NCBI GenBank assembly: GCA_937907415.1
Contig: CALCHY010000123.1
Span: forward strand, 1-44,779
Direction of reading: 5' to 3'
Source of the DNA: an uncultured Trueperaceae bacterium
GTDB lineage: Bacteria > Deinococcota > Deinococci > Deinococcales > Trueperaceae
Length of the DNA: 44,779 nt
The notes beneath the pieces were generated by a model. That model was not told the origin of the DNA, did not search any database, and was given only the letters and a program-made list of their open reading frames with translations. Positions 9,002 to 18,004 of this stretch are shown here, one piece after another. The position numbers and the translations under genes are program-made. Each line of letters begins with the position of its first letter. The stretch's first letter is position 1.

Positions 9002-10318
9002 ATGCTGAAGGCCTTTCGCAATGCTCTGGTCATCCCGGACTTGCGGGCCAAACTGCTCGTCACCATCGGACTCCTAGCCGCCTACCGCCTTATGGTTCAC
9101 ATCCCCACTCCGGGGGTCGACATCCAGGCGCTCAAAGCGGGCGGGTTCGGTGGCGGCGTGTTCTCGCTGCTGAACTTCATCTCGGGCGGTAACTTCGAGG
9201 TCTTCTCGATCGCGGCGCTCGGGGTGATCCCATACATCACGGCCAGCATCATCATCCAGCTGCTCACGAGCACGTACCCACCCCTCGAGAAGCTCTCCAA
9301 GGAGGGCGAGGAGGGGCGGCGCAAGATCACGCAGTACACGCGCTGGGGCGCTACGGCCCTCGGCGCCATCCAGGCGTTGTTCTTGGCCATCGCCCTCATC
9401 GGGCCATCCGGCGCTCTCAAAGTCGGTTGGGCTAACGGGCCCTTCTTCTGGTTCGTCGTGCTCGTAACGCAGGTTGCCGGCATCACGGTAGTGATGTGGC
9501 TCGGTGAGAAGATCACGGAGTACGGCATAGGTAACGGCATCTCGTTGATCATCTATGCCGGTATCGTCGCCGCCTTCCCTGGCGCCCTCGGGCAGCAGTT
9601 CGCCCTCATCGGGGCGGGGGAGGCCAACATCTTCGGCCTGCTCTTCTACATCGTGCTGCTGGTGGTAGCCATCGCCGGCATGGTTCTCGTGCAGCAAGCC
9701 GAGCGGCGCATTCCCGTGCAGTACGCGCGCAAGGTAGTCGGCCGCAAGGTGATGGGCGGCCAGACGACCTACATCCCGCTGCGCCTCAACGCTGCCGGGG
9801 TCATCCCCATCATCTTCGCGGTCGCGATCCTGGTCCTCCCGCAAACCCTCATCGGTGCGTTCCCCGAGATCAACTGGCTTCAGGGCTTGGGCGCCTGGTT
9901 CAACCCCTCTCAGTGGCAGGGCTTGCTCCTAAGCACCCTCCTCATCGTCGGGTTCACCTACTTCTACACCCAGATCTCGTTCGATCCGCGCCGCATCAGC
10001 GAGAACCTCCGTGAGTACGGCGGCTTCGTGCCTGGGGTGCGCCCCGGTCAGCAAACGACCGAGCACCTAACGCGCATTACGAACCGCATCACCCTCTGGG
10101 GCGCGCTGTTCCTCGGCCTGGTGAACGCGCTGCCGCAGACGTTCTCCTGGCTCACCGGTCAGCAGCAGCTTTCGCTGGTCTTCTCCGGCACCGGCCTGCT
10201 GATCATGGTCGGGGTAGCGCTCGACACGCTGCGCCAGCTGGAATCTCAGCTCATGATGCGTCACTACGAAGGCTTCGTGTCAAAAGGCCGCATCCGCGGC
10301 CGCGGGAGGCGCTTCTAG
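9002..10318 (+). CDS. secY: Protein translocase channel subunit SecY
   Basis: SecY is the ten-helix channel of the Sec translocase in the inner membrane. The 438-residue protein has the N-terminal IPTPGVD segment, the plug region after helix 1, and many hydrophobic helices. The cytosolic loop QQAERRIPVQYARKVVGRK (about residue 230) and the loop SENLREYGGFVPGVRPGQ are diagnostic. It follows rplO by 2 nt, after GAGGGAG, and ends directly against adk. The SecDF motor is encoded at 38101-40317. Confidence 0.98.
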   Translation: MLKAFRNALVIPDLRAKLLVTIGLLAAYRLMVHIPTPGVDIQALKAGGFGGGVFSLLNFISGGNFEVFSIAALGVIPYITASIIIQLLTSTYPPLEKLSKEGEEGRRKITQYTRWGATALGAIQALFLAIALIGPSGALKVGWANGPFFWFVVLVTQVAGITVVMWLGEKITEYGIGNGISLIIYAGIVAAFPGALGQQFALIGAGEANIFGLLFYIVLLVVAIAGMVLVQQAERRIPVQYARKVVGRKVMGGQTTYIPLRLNAAGVIPIIFAVAILVLPQTLIGAFPEINWLQGLGAWFNPSQWQGLLLSTLLIVGFTYFYTQISFDPRRISENLREYGGFVPGVRPGQQTTEHLTRITNRITLWGALFLGLVNALPQTFSWLTGQQQLSLVFSGTGLLIMVGVALDTLRQLESQLMMRHYEGFVSKGRIRGRGRRF

Positions 10319-10906
10319 GTGAGCGCGGAAACTCCTGAGGTCGTACTACTCATGGGCCCGCCCGGGGCCGGCAAGGGCACGCAGGCCAACCTGCTCGCCG
10401 CCAGCCGCCACCTGCAGAAGCTCTCTACCGGGGACATGCTTCGTGCGCACGTCCGTGACGGCACTGAACTTGGCCATAAGGCCAAGGCCGTCATGGACGA
10501 GGGCGCCCTCGTGACTGACGAGATCATCATCGCCATGGTCAAGGCCGAGCTCGACAAGATGAACCCCATCCGCGTTCTGCTCGACGGCTTCCCACGCACC
10601 ACCGGGCAGGCCGAGGCGCTCGACGAGCTGCTTGCCAGCTACGGCGTTGGCATCACGGCGGCACTCGAGTTGGTCGTCGACGAGGCCGAGCTCGTACGGC
10701 GCCTGGTCGGTCGGGCCGAGCAAGAAGGCCGCTCGGACGATAACGAGGCCACCATCTTGCGCCGCATGGCGGTTTACCGCGAGCAGACCGCGCCACTCAT
10801 CGATTACTACCAGCAGCACGGCCAACACCGCAGCGTAGACGGGATGGGTTCTACCCAGGCCGTCGAGGCGCGCATCGCGAATGCGCTGGAAAGCGAGTTG
10901 GCATGA
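10319..10906 (+). CDS. adk: Adenylate kinase
   Basis: Adk interconverts ATP + AMP and 2 ADP in the cytoplasm. The P-loop is GPPGAGKGTQ (near residues 12-21), followed by LSTGDMLRA and DGFPRT, the AMP-binding and Asp-box segments. The lid is the short type, LVGRAEQEGRSDDNE, with no zinc cysteines. The start is GTG immediately after the secY stop codon. It is 195 residues, and its stop overlaps map by 4 nt. Confidence 0.96.
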   Translation: MSAETPEVVLLMGPPGAGKGTQANLLAASRHLQKLSTGDMLRAHVRDGTELGHKAKAVMDEGALVTDEIIIAMVKAELDKMNPIRVLLDGFPRTTGQAEALDELLASYGVGITAALELVVDEAELVRRLVGRAEQEGRSDDNEATILRRMAVYREQTAPLIDYYQQHGQHRSVDGMGSTQAVEARIANALESELA

Positions 10907-11703
10907 TAATCAAGCGCCGCAGCGAGCTAGAGATCATGGCGGAGGCAGCGGTCATCAACCGCGAGGCCCTCGCGGTGGTCGAGGCTGCCGTGGCGCCTGG
11001 TGTTACGACCAGCGAGTTGAACGCGCTGGCCGAAGATGCTATCCTCTCACGCGGCGGGAAGCCCGCTTTCAAAGGCTATAACGGCTTTCCTGCCACGATC
11101 TGCGCCAGCCCAAACGAGGTCGTCGTTCACGGTTTCCCGAACGACCGCCACTTGAGGGAAGGCGATATAATCTCGATCGACATCGGAACCTTCTACCGCG
11201 GGTACGCGGCCGATATGGCGCGCACCTATGCGGTTGGCAAGGTTTCCGTCGATGCCAGCAGGCTCCTCGAGGTCACCGAGCGTTCTTTGTACGCCGGTAT
11301 CGAGAGGGCCCAAGCGGGCAACCGTTTAGGCGATGTTTCCGCGGCCATTCAGGACGTCGTCGAAGCGGCCGGTTACTGGGTAGTCCGAGAGTTCGTGGGT
11401 CACGGCATCGGTCGTGAGTTCCACGAGGGACCGGAAGTGCCCAACTTTGGTCGTGCCGGTACAGGACCTGTTCTCCGTCCTGGCCTCGTTCTGGCGATCG
11501 AGCCCATGGTGGCTCAGCGGCGCTCACGCGTCGTCATCGCCGACGACGGCTGGACGGCATCCACTGAGAACGGGAGCCTAGCGGCACATTTCGAGCACAC
11601 CGTAGCCATCACTGAAGATGGTCCTTGGGTGCTGACAGCAAGCGGCGGCACGGGAGTCAAGAACGCCAACCCGACTGCCCCAGGAGGTGTGCATGGCGCG
11701 TAA
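10903..11703 (+). CDS. map: Methionine aminopeptidase, type I
   Basis: This enzyme removes the initiator methionine from new proteins. The metal ligands are recognisable: the two aspartates in [17 protein letters not shown], the histidine in [18 protein letters not shown], and the glutamates in LAIEPM and EHTVAI. At 266 residues it carries roughly 20 extra residues at the end ([16 protein letters not shown]) that look unstructured. Those codons run into infA, overlapping it by 11 nt and carrying the infA binding site. Confidence 0.96.
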   Translation: MIIKRRSELEIMAEAAVINREALAVVEAAVAPGVTTSELNALAEDAILSRGGKPAFKGYNGFPATICASPNEVVVHGFPNDRHLREGDIISIDIGTFYRGYAADMARTYAVGKVSVDASRLLEVTERSLYAGIERAQAGNRLGDVSAAIQDVVEAAGYWVVREFVGHGIGREFHEGPEVPNFGRAGTGPVLRPGLVLAIEPMVAQRRSRVVIADDGWTASTENGSLAAHFEHTVAITEDGPWVLTASGGTGVKNANPTAPGGVHGA

Positions 11704-11962
11704 GAGATCGGGTCCTCCCAGAAAACCACGTGTAGAGCGGCAGGAAGAAACGACGCAAGATACTATCCGCACCGAAGGCGTGGTACTAGAAGCGCGCCCC
11801 AATACGACCTTCTTGGTCCAGTTGGACGCAGGACCTGAGATTCTTGCCCACGTTGGAGGCAAGATGCGCCGTCACTACATCCGCATTCTGCCGGGCGACC
11901 GCGTCGTCCTGGAGATCAGCACCTACGACCCCGAGAAGGGTCGCATCGTCTACCGTAAGTAG
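11693..11962 (+). CDS. infA: Translation initiation factor IF-1 with N-terminal extension
   Basis: IF-1 blocks the ribosomal A site during initiation. The core S1-like fold is clear: [39 protein letters not shown] and [12 protein letters not shown] chose the ATG at 11693 because GGAGG at 11683-11687 is 5 nt away. The 89-residue protein is about 17-18 residues longer than the common 72-residue IF-1, owing to a basic, proline-rich N-terminal segment ([15 protein letters not shown]). The start lies within the map gene. Confidence 0.95.
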   Translation: MARKRSGPPRKPRVERQEETTQDTIRTEGVVLEARPNTTFLVQLDAGPEILAHVGGKMRRHYIRILPGDRVVLEISTYDPEKGRIVYRK

Positions 11963-11978
11963 GAGTAGGAGTTGGAGC

Positions 11979-12095
11979 ATGAAAGTAAGGGCTTCAGTGA
12001 AACCAATGTGTGATAAGTGCAAAGTCGTTCGCCGCCACGGTCGCGTCTACGTGATCTGCCCAGTGAACCCGACGCATAAGCAAAGGCAGGGCTGA
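11979..12095 (+). CDS. rpmJ: 50S ribosomal protein L36
   Basis: A 38-residue protein reading [20 protein letters not shown] and ending [12 protein letters not shown]. It is a zinc-ribbon L36 with C-x2-C-x12-C-x5-H type ligands intact. It is in the classic infA-rpmJ-rpsM order. The gap from infA is 16 nt and carries GGAGTAGGAGTTGGAG, a repeated purine-rich binding site. Confidence 0.96.
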   Translation: MKVRASVKPMCDKCKVVRRHGRVYVICPVNPTHKQRQG

Positions 12096-12097
12096 GA

Positions 12098-12478
12098 GTG
12101 GCGCGTATCGCAGGCGTTGACTTGCCGCGCGACAAGCGCATCGAGGCCGCGCTGCCGTACATCTACGGCATCGGGTGGAGCCGCTCGGTCGAGATCCTGG
12201 CCAAGGCAGAGGTCGATGCCAGCACGCGCGTCAAGGACCTCACCGAGTCAGAAGTCACGCGCTTGCGTGAAGTCGTCGACCGCGACTACAAGGTCGAGGG
12301 CGACTTGCGCCGCGAGGTGCAGCTCAACATCAAGCGCTTGATGGACATCGGCTGCTACCGCGGCTTGCGCCATCGGCGTGGCTTGCCCGTCCGCGGGCAG
12401 TCTACGAAAACCAACGCACGCACCCGCAAGGGCCCGCGTCGCACCGTCGCAGGCAAGAAGAAGGCCGCACGGAAGTAA
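12098..12478 (+). CDS. rpsM: 30S ribosomal protein S13
   Basis: S13 is in the 30S head and forms bridges to the 50S subunit and P-site tRNA. The 126-residue protein starts [25 protein letters not shown] and contains [26 protein letters not shown], which is diagnostic. The start is GTG, 2 nt after rpmJ. In E. coli S4 represses the alpha operon through a structure at this junction; there is too little space for one here. Confidence 0.97.
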   Translation: MARIAGVDLPRDKRIEAALPYIYGIGWSRSVEILAKAEVDASTRVKDLTESEVTRLREVVDRDYKVEGDLRREVQLNIKRLMDIGCYRGLRHRRGLPVRGQSTKTNARTRKGPRRTVAGKKKAARK

Positions 12479-12491
12479 GGGACGCTGACCT

Positions 12492-12881
12492 ATGGCCAAG
12501 ACGAACAAGAACACGAAGAAGCGGGTCAAGCGCTCCCTCTCAGAGGGCAAGGCGTTCATCCACGCTTCGTACAACAACACCATCGTCACGATCACGGACA
12601 TGGATGGCAACACCGTGGCGTGGTCGTCGTCCGGCTCGATCGGCTACAAGGGCTCCAAGAAGGGCACTCCGTACGCCGCCCAGCTGGCCGCAGCAGACGC
12701 GACCCGTAAGGCTCAGAACATGGGCGTTTCGCAGGTCGACATCGTCATCCGTGGAACGGGCTCTGGCCGCGAGCAGGCCATTCGCTCCATTCAGGCTACG
12801 GGCGTCAACGTCCGCACCATCATCGATGACACCCCCACCCCCCACAACGGCTGCCGCCCGCGGAAGCGGAAGCGCCCCTGA
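12492..12881 (+). CDS. rpsK: 30S ribosomal protein S11
   Basis: S11 lines the mRNA exit region of the platform. The 129-residue protein contains [39 protein letters not shown] and ends [16 protein letters not shown], as expected. The asparagine-glycine of the PHNGCRP end, which becomes isoaspartate in E. coli S11, is present. It is followed by a 38-nt gap holding a GC hairpin before rpsD. Confidence 0.97.
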   Translation: MAKTNKNTKKRVKRSLSEGKAFIHASYNNTIVTITDMDGNTVAWSSSGSIGYKGSKKGTPYAAQLAAADATRKAQNMGVSQVDIVIRGTGSGREQAIRSIQATGVNVRTIIDDTPTPHNGCRPRKRKRP

Positions 12882-12891
12882 GTTAGGGCGC

Positions 12892-12909
12892 GGCCCCATG
12901 ATGGGGGCC
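12892..12909 (+). promoter_or_regulatory. Hairpin just upstream of the rpsD ribosome binding site
   Basis: GGCCCC at 12892-12897 and GGGGCC at 12904-12909 form a perfect 6-bp GC stem with a six-base loop. The rpsD binding site AGGAGA starts 2 nt later at 12911. There is no T-run, so it is not a standard terminator. S4 is an autoregulator of its own synthesis in several bacteria, so a translational control role is possible but unproven. Confidence 0.4.
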
Positions 12910-12919
12910 TAGGAGAAAC

Positions 12920-13537
12920 ATGGGTCGATACACAGGACCGATAGTCAAGATTTGCAGGCGAGAAGGCGCGAACCTGGTGGAAACGCCGAAGGTTCAGCGT
13001 TACATGGAGCGCCACCCGTACCCACCGGGCCAGCACGGTCAGCGCCGCAGGCGTAAGCCGAGTGACTACGGGGTTCGTCTCCGCGAGAAGCAGAAGCTGC
13101 GCTTCTACTACAACATGAGCGAGAAGCAGTTCCGCAACCTCTTCGAGGAAGCTGAACGTGCCGAGGGTTCGACGGGCACCGTCTTCCTTCAACTGCTCGA
13201 GTCGCGTCTAGACAACGTGGTTTACCGCCTCGGCATCGGCTACACCCGCCGCCAGGCGCGGCAGTTCGTGGCTCACGGGCATATCGCGGTTAACGGCAAG
13301 CGCCTCGACATCCCCTCGTACCGCGTGCGGCCAGGCGACGTCATCGAGGTCACGGCCAGCGCCAAGAAGAACCCCGTGATCCAAGCCAACATCGAGGACC
13401 GGAAGCGGGGCAAGTTGAACCCGTGGCTCGAGTTCGATGCCGAGGCCATGAAGGGTCGCTTCTTGCACCGCCCTTCCCGCGAGGACATCATGGTGCCCGT
13501 CAACGAACTTCAGGTCATCGAGTACTACTCGCGCTAA
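12920..13537 (+). CDS. rpsD: 30S ribosomal protein S4, without the zinc cysteines
   Basis: S4 starts assembly of the 16S 5' domain. The 205-residue protein has [29 protein letters not shown], the S4-fold [25 protein letters not shown] with [22 protein letters not shown], and the terminal VIEYYSR. Thermus S4 carries four zinc-binding cysteines in its N-terminal 31 or so residues; here only the cysteine at position 12 remains, so this is the zinc-free form. S14 and L36 in the same cluster keep their zinc sites. Confidence 0.97.
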   Translation: MGRYTGPIVKICRREGANLVETPKVQRYMERHPYPPGQHGQRRRRKPSDYGVRLREKQKLRFYYNMSEKQFRNLFEEAERAEGSTGTVFLQLLESRLDNVVYRLGIGYTRRQARQFVAHGHIAVNGKRLDIPSYRVRPGDVIEVTASAKKNPVIQANIEDRKRGKLNPWLEFDAEAMKGRFLHRPSREDIMVPVNELQVIEYYSR

Positions 13538-13578
13538 GCGGCGAGCACACGATTTAAGTCGCTACCGAGGAGGTACCG

Positions 13579-14517
13579 GTGCACATCATCCCAGATTTCA
13601 AAGCCAAGGTCTCGGGCAGTTACGGCGAGTTCGTCGTTGAGCCGCTACCGCGCGGCTACGGCGTTACTCTCGGCAACCCGCTGCGGCGCATCCTGCTGTC
13701 GTCGGTTCCAGGCACTGCCGTGACGAGCGTTTACATCGAGGACGTCTTGCACGAGTTCTCGACCATCGATGGGGTGAAGGAGGATGTCATGCAGATCATC
13801 CTCAACCTCAAGGACTTAGTCGTGAAGATGCACGACGAGGACCCCGTCACCCTTACGCTCCGCGTCGACCAGCCTGGCAACGTCACGGCCAAGGACTTCG
13901 ATGTTCCTTCGAACGCCGAGGTAGTGAACCCCGACCTGCACATCGCCACCATCTCGAAGGGCGGCAGGTTGGTAATGGAAGTGCGCGTCGAGCGCGGCGT
14001 CGGCTACGTTCCGGCCGAGGTGCATGGCACCAAGGACCGCATCAACTCGATCCCCGTCGACGCCATCTATACGCCGGTGCGGCGCGTCGCCTACCGCGTG
14101 GAGGACACGCGCGTCGGGCAGCGTACTGACCTTGACCGCCTCACCTTGCGCGTGTGGACGGACGGCAGCGTCGATCCGCGTGACGCGCTTGATACCGCTG
14201 TCGATACGCTGCGCAGCCAGTTGAACGTCTTCAACGGCGAGGGCTTCGTTGAGGAGGAGACTCCTCCCGCCATCGTCTTGTCACCGACGAAGGCTGCCGC
14301 GGAGGAAGAAGCGGTAGAGGAAGTCACGTTGAGCCTCGAGAGCCTCGACCTCTCGAGCCGCGTCCTGCACTCGTTGCAGGAGGAGGGCATCGACTCAGTC
14401 AATGCCTTGCTGGCGCTTTCGGAACGCGACCTCAAGAAGGTCGGCGGAGTGGGCGAGAAGTCGCTCGACGAGATCAAAGAGCGCCTCGCGGCGCGCGGCT
14501 TCAGCCTTAAGGAGTAA
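13579..14517 (+). CDS. rpoA: RNA polymerase alpha subunit
   Basis: Alpha dimerises to start RNA polymerase assembly and contacts promoter DNA and activators. The 312-residue protein has the N-terminal assembly domain (about 1-225) with [20 protein letters not shown] and [20 protein letters not shown], an acidic linker rich in glutamate, and the C-terminal domain (about 248-312) with [22 protein letters not shown] and [10 protein letters not shown]. The start is GTG behind the strong GAGGAGGTACC site. It is followed without a gap by rplQ. Confidence 0.98.
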   Translation: MHIIPDFKAKVSGSYGEFVVEPLPRGYGVTLGNPLRRILLSSVPGTAVTSVYIEDVLHEFSTIDGVKEDVMQIILNLKDLVVKMHDEDPVTLTLRVDQPGNVTAKDFDVPSNAEVVNPDLHIATISKGGRLVMEVRVERGVGYVPAEVHGTKDRINSIPVDAIYTPVRRVAYRVEDTRVGQRTDLDRLTLRVWTDGSVDPRDALDTAVDTLRSQLNVFNGEGFVEEETPPAIVLSPTKAAAEEEAVEEVTLSLESLDLSSRVLHSLQEEGIDSVNALLALSERDLKKVGGVGEKSLDEIKERLAARGFSLKE

Positions 14518-14520
14518 TTG

Positions 14521-14877
14521 ATGCGCCACATGATCCGCGGCCGCAAACTGAACCGCTCCAGCAGTCACCGTTCCGCCTTGGCGCGTAGCCAGGCGACGGC
14601 GCTGCTGCGGCACGGCCGCATTAAGACCACCCTCACGAAGGCCAAGAGCCTCCAGCCTTTCGTAGAGAAGCTCATCACGACAGCTCGTGGTGGCGACCTT
14701 CACTCGCGCCGCTTGGTTGCGCGTGAGATTCAGGACCTCGCCGTTCAACGCAAGTTGATGGATGAGATCGCGCCACGCTACGCGGCGCGTCCGGGCGGCT
14801 ACACCCGCATCTACCGCCTCACCACTCGCCGTGGTGACGGGGTGCAGGAAGCCCTGATCGAACTCGTCAACGACTGA
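14521..14877 (+). CDS. rplQ: 50S ribosomal protein L17
   Basis: L17 lies near the tunnel exit. The 118-residue protein starts [20 protein letters not shown] and continues [22 protein letters not shown], with the conserved GGYTRIYRL near the end. A TTG at 14518 precedes the ATG; I chose the ATG because AAGGAG at 14509-14514 is 6 nt from it. This is the last gene of the cluster and a terminator follows. Confidence 0.97.
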   Translation: MRHMIRGRKLNRSSSHRSALARSQATALLRHGRIKTTLTKAKSLQPFVEKLITTARGGDLHSRRLVAREIQDLAVQRKLMDEIAPRYAARPGGYTRIYRLTTRRGDGVQEALIELVND

Positions 14878-14922
14878 CGAACTGCTCGGAGCCCGTTTGG
14901 GCTGGCTAGAACCTAGTTTGTT

Positions 14923-14963
14923 GCCGGCGTCCGTCCTCGAGTGAGGTGGGCGCCGGTTCCTTT
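14923..14963 (+). terminator. Rho-independent terminator of the ribosomal/alpha cluster
   Basis: CCGGCGTCC (14924-14932) pairs with GGGCGCCGG (14948-14956), with one G.T pair, and an inner CCTC/GAGG stem closes on a GAGT loop. TTCCTTT follows at 14957-14963. It lies 46 nt after rplQ and before the convergent deoB gene. The opposite strand has no T-run, so it looks one-directional. A smaller AGCCC/GGGCT hairpin sits at 14890-14903. Confidence 0.8.
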
Positions 14964-14982
14964 GTAAGTGCTTGCCCCGCGC

Positions 14983-16128
14983 TTACTGAGCGAAGCTGGT
15001 GCCTTCGCCGCGCCAGTCGACTCCTAGCAAGTGGGCCACGGTGGCGCCGACGTCCGCGAAAGTCGCTCTAGTACCAAGGTTGCGCGGCGCCTTGCCTGGT
15101 TGGTAGAAGGCGAGCAGCCCATACTCTCGCGTGTGGTCCGTTCCCTGCCAGGTTGGGTCGTTGCCGTGGTCACTGACGATGATCAACGCGTCGTCTGGGC
15201 CGATGGCGGCCAGCAGCTGAGGTAGGTAGTCGTCGAACGCCTTGAGGGCGGCGGCGTAACCGTGCGCATCGCGGCGGTGGCCGTACAGGGAGTCGAACTC
15301 GACGAGGTTGGTGAACACCAGTCCGTCGGGTCGGGCCTTGGCGAGTTCAAGCGTGCGTTCCATGCCGAGGGTGTTCGTTCCCGCCGCCACCTCGCGCGTG
15401 AAGCCGCGGTGAGCGTAGATGTCCGGGATCTTGCCGACGCCGATCACCTCCTTGCCTGCGGCATGAAGGGCGTCCAGCACGTTGGGTGGCGGCGCGACGG
15501 AGTAATCATGCCGCTTGTCGCCCAATCGTTCGAACGCGCCAGGGACGCCCTTGAACGGCCTGGCGATGACGCGCGCTACCTTGTTGTCGCCTTGCAGGAT
15601 GCCGCGCGCCGCCATGCACCAGGCGTAGAGCGTGTCGAGCGGGACGACGTCTACGTGGGCCGCTACTTGAAAGACGCTGTCGGCGCTGGTGTAGACGATG
15701 GGGTAGCCGGTGCGGAGGTGCTCTGCGCCAAGTTCGTCGAGGATCGTCGTTCCTGAGGCGGGGTAGTTGCCTAGGTGACCGCGGCCAGTGGCTGCGTCGA
15801 AGCGTCGCATGACGTCGTCCGGGAACCGCTCGAAAGTGCGGAACGGCTGGTCTACGATCACGCCCATGAACTCCCAGTGGCCGGTGGTCGTGTCCTTGCC
15901 AACGGACCTCTCGGCGAGGCGACCGTAGCTTGCGTGGGGCGCGGCGTTTGACGGCAGGCTCGTGACGCCTTCGATGGCGCCTACGCCCAGACTTGCGAGG
16001 TTGGGGAGTTGCACGCCGGTGGCGCGCACCGTGTGGTCGATGGTGTGAGAGCCGACGTCGCCGAAAGCCGCGGCGTCAGGCAAGGCTCCTACTCCAACCG
16101 AGTCAAGTACCACGAGGGTGACGGTCAT
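14983..16128 (-). CDS. deoB: Phosphopentomutase
   Basis: DeoB interconverts ribose (or deoxyribose) 1- and 5-phosphate, linking nucleoside salvage to central metabolism. The 381-residue protein is of the alkaline-phosphatase superfamily: [19 protein letters not shown] holds the first metal aspartate, [15 protein letters not shown] the active-site threonine region, and [20 protein letters not shown] the C-terminal metal ligands. The open frame extends 111 codons upstream but this is a shadow of tilS. The ATG at 16128 starts the fold and has a TATACT box 6 nt upstream and no Shine-Dalgarno sequence, so the mRNA is probably leaderless. Confidence 0.96.
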   Translation of the reverse strand: MTVTLVVLDSVGVGALPDAAAFGDVGSHTIDHTVRATGVQLPNLASLGVGAIEGVTSLPSNAAPHASYGRLAERSVGKDTTTGHWEFMGVIVDQPFRTFERFPDDVMRRFDAATGRGHLGNYPASGTTILDELGAEHLRTGYPIVYTSADSVFQVAAHVDVVPLDTLYAWCMAARGILQGDNKVARVIARPFKGVPGAFERLGDKRHDYSVAPPPNVLDALHAAGKEVIGVGKIPDIYAHRGFTREVAAGTNTLGMERTLELAKARPDGLVFTNLVEFDSLYGHRRDAHGYAAALKAFDDYLPQLLAAIGPDDALIIVSDHGNDPTWQGTDHTREYGLLAFYQPGKAPRNLGTRATFADVGATVAHLLGVDWRGEGTSFAQ

Positions 16129-16134
16129 GGCGTG

Positions 16135-16140
16135 AGTATA
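16135..16140 (-). promoter_or_regulatory. deoB -10 box (leaderless promoter)
   Basis: On the minus strand TATACT ends exactly 6 nt before the deoB ATG. No purine-rich binding site exists between it and the start. The same TANNNT-N6-start arrangement occurs at lepA, aroC and dnaB in this window. No good -35 hexamer is seen. Confidence 0.65.
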
Positions 16141-16175
16141 TGAGCCGCCGGTCTGCTTATGCGCTGCTAGTCGGT

Positions 16176-16181
16176 CATAAT
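16176..16181 (+). promoter_or_regulatory. Possible -10 box for tilS-tadA
   Basis: CATAAT lies 6 nt before a GTG at 16188, the same spacing as the leaderless promoters elsewhere in the window, though its first base departs from TANNNT. That GTG opens a short reading frame rather than tilS itself. It is divergent from the deoB promoter within a 91-nt region. Confidence 0.4.
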
Positions 16182-16187
16182 GCCCCT

Positions 16188-16223
16188 GTGAACGTGCTGC
16201 GGAGCTCTGGCGGGGTCCTGTGA
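16188..16223 (+). CDS. Possible 11-codon leader peptide overlapping the tilS start
   Basis: GTG at 16188 opens [11 protein letters not shown] and stops at TGA 16221-16223, which overlaps the tilS GTG (16220) in a GTGA arrangement. It lies 6 nt after a -10-like CATAAT, so it could be translated from a leaderless end and hand ribosomes to tilS by reinitiation. The peptide has no recognisable function and the call rests only on spacing and overlap; it may be chance. Confidence 0.25.
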   Translation: MNVLRSSGGVL

Positions 16224-17977
16224 GGACCGATTCTAGTCTGGCGCTGCGCTTCGCCTCCTCACTTGACCGCTTGGCCGGGACGGACGCGCTAGTAGTCGCC
16301 GCCACATCTGGCGGTGCCGATTCTGTTGCCGCAGCGCGGTTACTAGCGGAGACTGGTCGGCCGTTCCTTGTGGCGCACTTCGACCACCGCTTGCGGGAGA
16401 ACTCGGAGGCGGATGCAGCGTTCGTCGAGGAGCTAAGCGCCACGCTCGGCGCCCCGTTCATGAGAACGTCTGTCGACGTCGCCGCCGTGGCTCGGGAGAA
16501 GGGTTGGAACTTGGAAGACGCCGCCCGCCGGTTGCGTTACGCGTTCCTTCACCGCGTTCTGCGTGGCGCAGGTCGACCGGGCGTCATCCTCGTGGCGCAC
16601 ACGCTGGACGATCAGGCAGAGACTTTTCTGCTGCAGCTCATGCGTGGAGCGGCGTACCCGTCCGGGATGGCGGCAAGGCGAGGGGCGGTGGTCAGGCCGT
16701 TGCTTGAGGTGCGCCGCGAGGAGCTGCGCGCCTACTTGCGCTCCGAGGCACAAACGTGGAGGGAGGACGCGAGCAACCTGGACGTGACGCGTAACCGTGC
16801 TTGGCTGCGCCACGAGGTGCTCCCTAGTCTCGAGTCTCGTTATCGCGGAGTGACCGTGCGCTTGGCGCGCACGGCGGCCGAACTGGCGGGCGCCAAGGAG
16901 GCCTTGGAGGAACTCGCCTCCGCACGCTTCGGTAGTTGGCCGCTGGCAACGAAGGCGCTGGCGGGGGCTCCTCCTGCCTTGCGCCGAACCGCCATCGCGT
17001 CCGCGCTGAGGGGGGTGTCCGTGCCGCCCAGCGCCGAGCTCGTCGACGCGCTCGAGTCCGCAGTGCTGCACTCCGCCGCCCTCGGTTCGAGAGCGGCCCC
17101 ATGGCAACGCGATGTGGGCCGCAACGTGCGCGCTTCTGTGGCGTACGGCCAGGTGGCGTTGGCTACTGTGCCAGCTGACGCTGGGAACGATCCTGGCGCT
17201 AGGGCGGTGACGACTGCGGCTGACTTGCCGGCTGGCGTCGATCCCGCTGTGCTCGAGGGTCGCCCCGCCCTCGTGTTGCGCCACAGGCAGCCAGGCGATC
17301 GCATCCGTTTGGCCGGCGGCTCGAAGTTGGTGAGCGACTTGTTGATAGACCGCAAGGTTCCGCGCGCCGAGCGCGACACCCTCGCGGTGCTGGCTGACGG
17401 AGCCGACGTGCTGTGGGTGGAGGGCGTAGCGGCCGCAGTGAACTGCGTGCATGACGACGGTACCGCCGACACGCGCTTCATGCGCCTCGCCCTCGAGGAG
17501 GCACGCCTCGGGGCCGCGGAGGGCGAGGTGCCCGTTGGCGCCGTCGTGGTGGTCGATGGGGAAGTCGTCGCTGCTGCCCATAACCTCACGGAAGCGAGCG
17601 GTGACCCTACGGCGCATGCCGAGCTGCTGGCATTGCGGGCGGCGGCGCTCGCCGCTGGCGACTGGCGTTTGCATGACGCCACGCTGTACGTCACGCTCGA
17701 ACCGTGCGCCATGTGCCTCGGCGCGGCGCTGCAGGCGCAACTCGGCCGCCTGGTCTTCGGGGCAGCCAACGTGCGCGAAGGGGCCCTTGGTGGGGTGGTC
17801 GACTTGGCGGCGGCGCGGTGGAAGCGAGTACCGGAAGTCGTGGGGGGAGTGGAGGCCGCCGCGGCCTCGAGACTGCTGTCGGAGACTTTCAGTGCACGTC
17901 GGGTCGCCCCGCGTGCGGCTCGAGGCGAGGCGGCCGTACCAGCCGCCGATGACGCCCTTCGGGACGGCACGAGTTAA
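16220..17977 (+). CDS. tilS: Fusion of tRNA(Ile)-lysidine synthase (TilS) and tRNA adenosine deaminase (TadA)
   Basis: The 585-residue protein joins two tRNA anticodon-modifying enzymes. Residues 1-425 are TilS, which makes lysidine at C34 of tRNA-Ile(CAU): the ATP pyrophosphatase loop is SGGADS (30-35), followed by [10 protein letters not shown] and [17 protein letters not shown], and the C-terminal substrate domain includes [11 protein letters not shown] and LLIDRKVPR. Residues about 430-560 are TadA, which converts A34 to inosine: HAE at 466-468 and PCAMC at 495-499 give the zinc ligands and the catalytic glutamate. Both active sites look intact. Such a fusion is annotated in Deinococcus as I recall it. 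The start is GTG; no upstream in-frame start exists before a stop codon. Confidence 0.94.
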   Translation: MRTDSSLALRFASSLDRLAGTDALVVAATSGGADSVAAARLLAETGRPFLVAHFDHRLRENSEADAAFVEELSATLGAPFMRTSVDVAAVAREKGWNLEDAARRLRYAFLHRVLRGAGRPGVILVAHTLDDQAETFLLQLMRGAAYPSGMAARRGAVVRPLLEVRREELRAYLRSEAQTWREDASNLDVTRNRAWLRHEVLPSLESRYRGVTVRLARTAAELAGAKEALEELASARFGSWPLATKALAGAPPALRRTAIASALRGVSVPPSAELVDALESAVLHSAALGSRAAPWQRDVGRNVRASVAYGQVALATVPADAGNDPGARAVTTAADLPAGVDPAVLEGRPALVLRHRQPGDRIRLAGGSKLVSDLLIDRKVPRAERDTLAVLADGADVLWVEGVAAAVNCVHDDGTADTRFMRLALEEARLGAAEGEVPVGAVVVVDGEVVAAAHNLTEASGDPTAHAELLALRAAALAAGDWRLHDATLYVTLEPCAMCLGAALQAQLGRLVFGAANVREGALGGVVDLAAARWKRVPEVVGGVEAAAASRLLSETFSARRVAPRAARGEAAVPAADDALRDGTS

Positions 17978-17992
17978 TGTCGACCGGTGCGT

Positions 17993-17998
17993 TACACT
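17993..17998 (+). promoter_or_regulatory. lepA -10 box (leaderless promoter)
   Basis: TACACT ends 6 nt before the GTG at 18005. There is no Shine-Dalgarno sequence, and the box falls 15 nt after the tilS-tadA stop. It matches the TANNNT-N6-start pattern of deoB, aroC and dnaB. The -35 region is weak. Confidence 0.6.
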
Positions 17999-18004
17999 TG
18001 CCCG

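Noticed and set aside
14890..14903. Small AGCCC/GGGCT hairpin after rplQ as a terminator
   Set aside because: Only five base pairs and no T-run; the stronger hairpin follows 20 nt later.
16129..16461. Upstream extension of the deoB frame
   Set aside because: The extra 111 residues are low-complexity Ser/Arg/Ala, overlap the tilS gene and break the known phosphopentomutase start.
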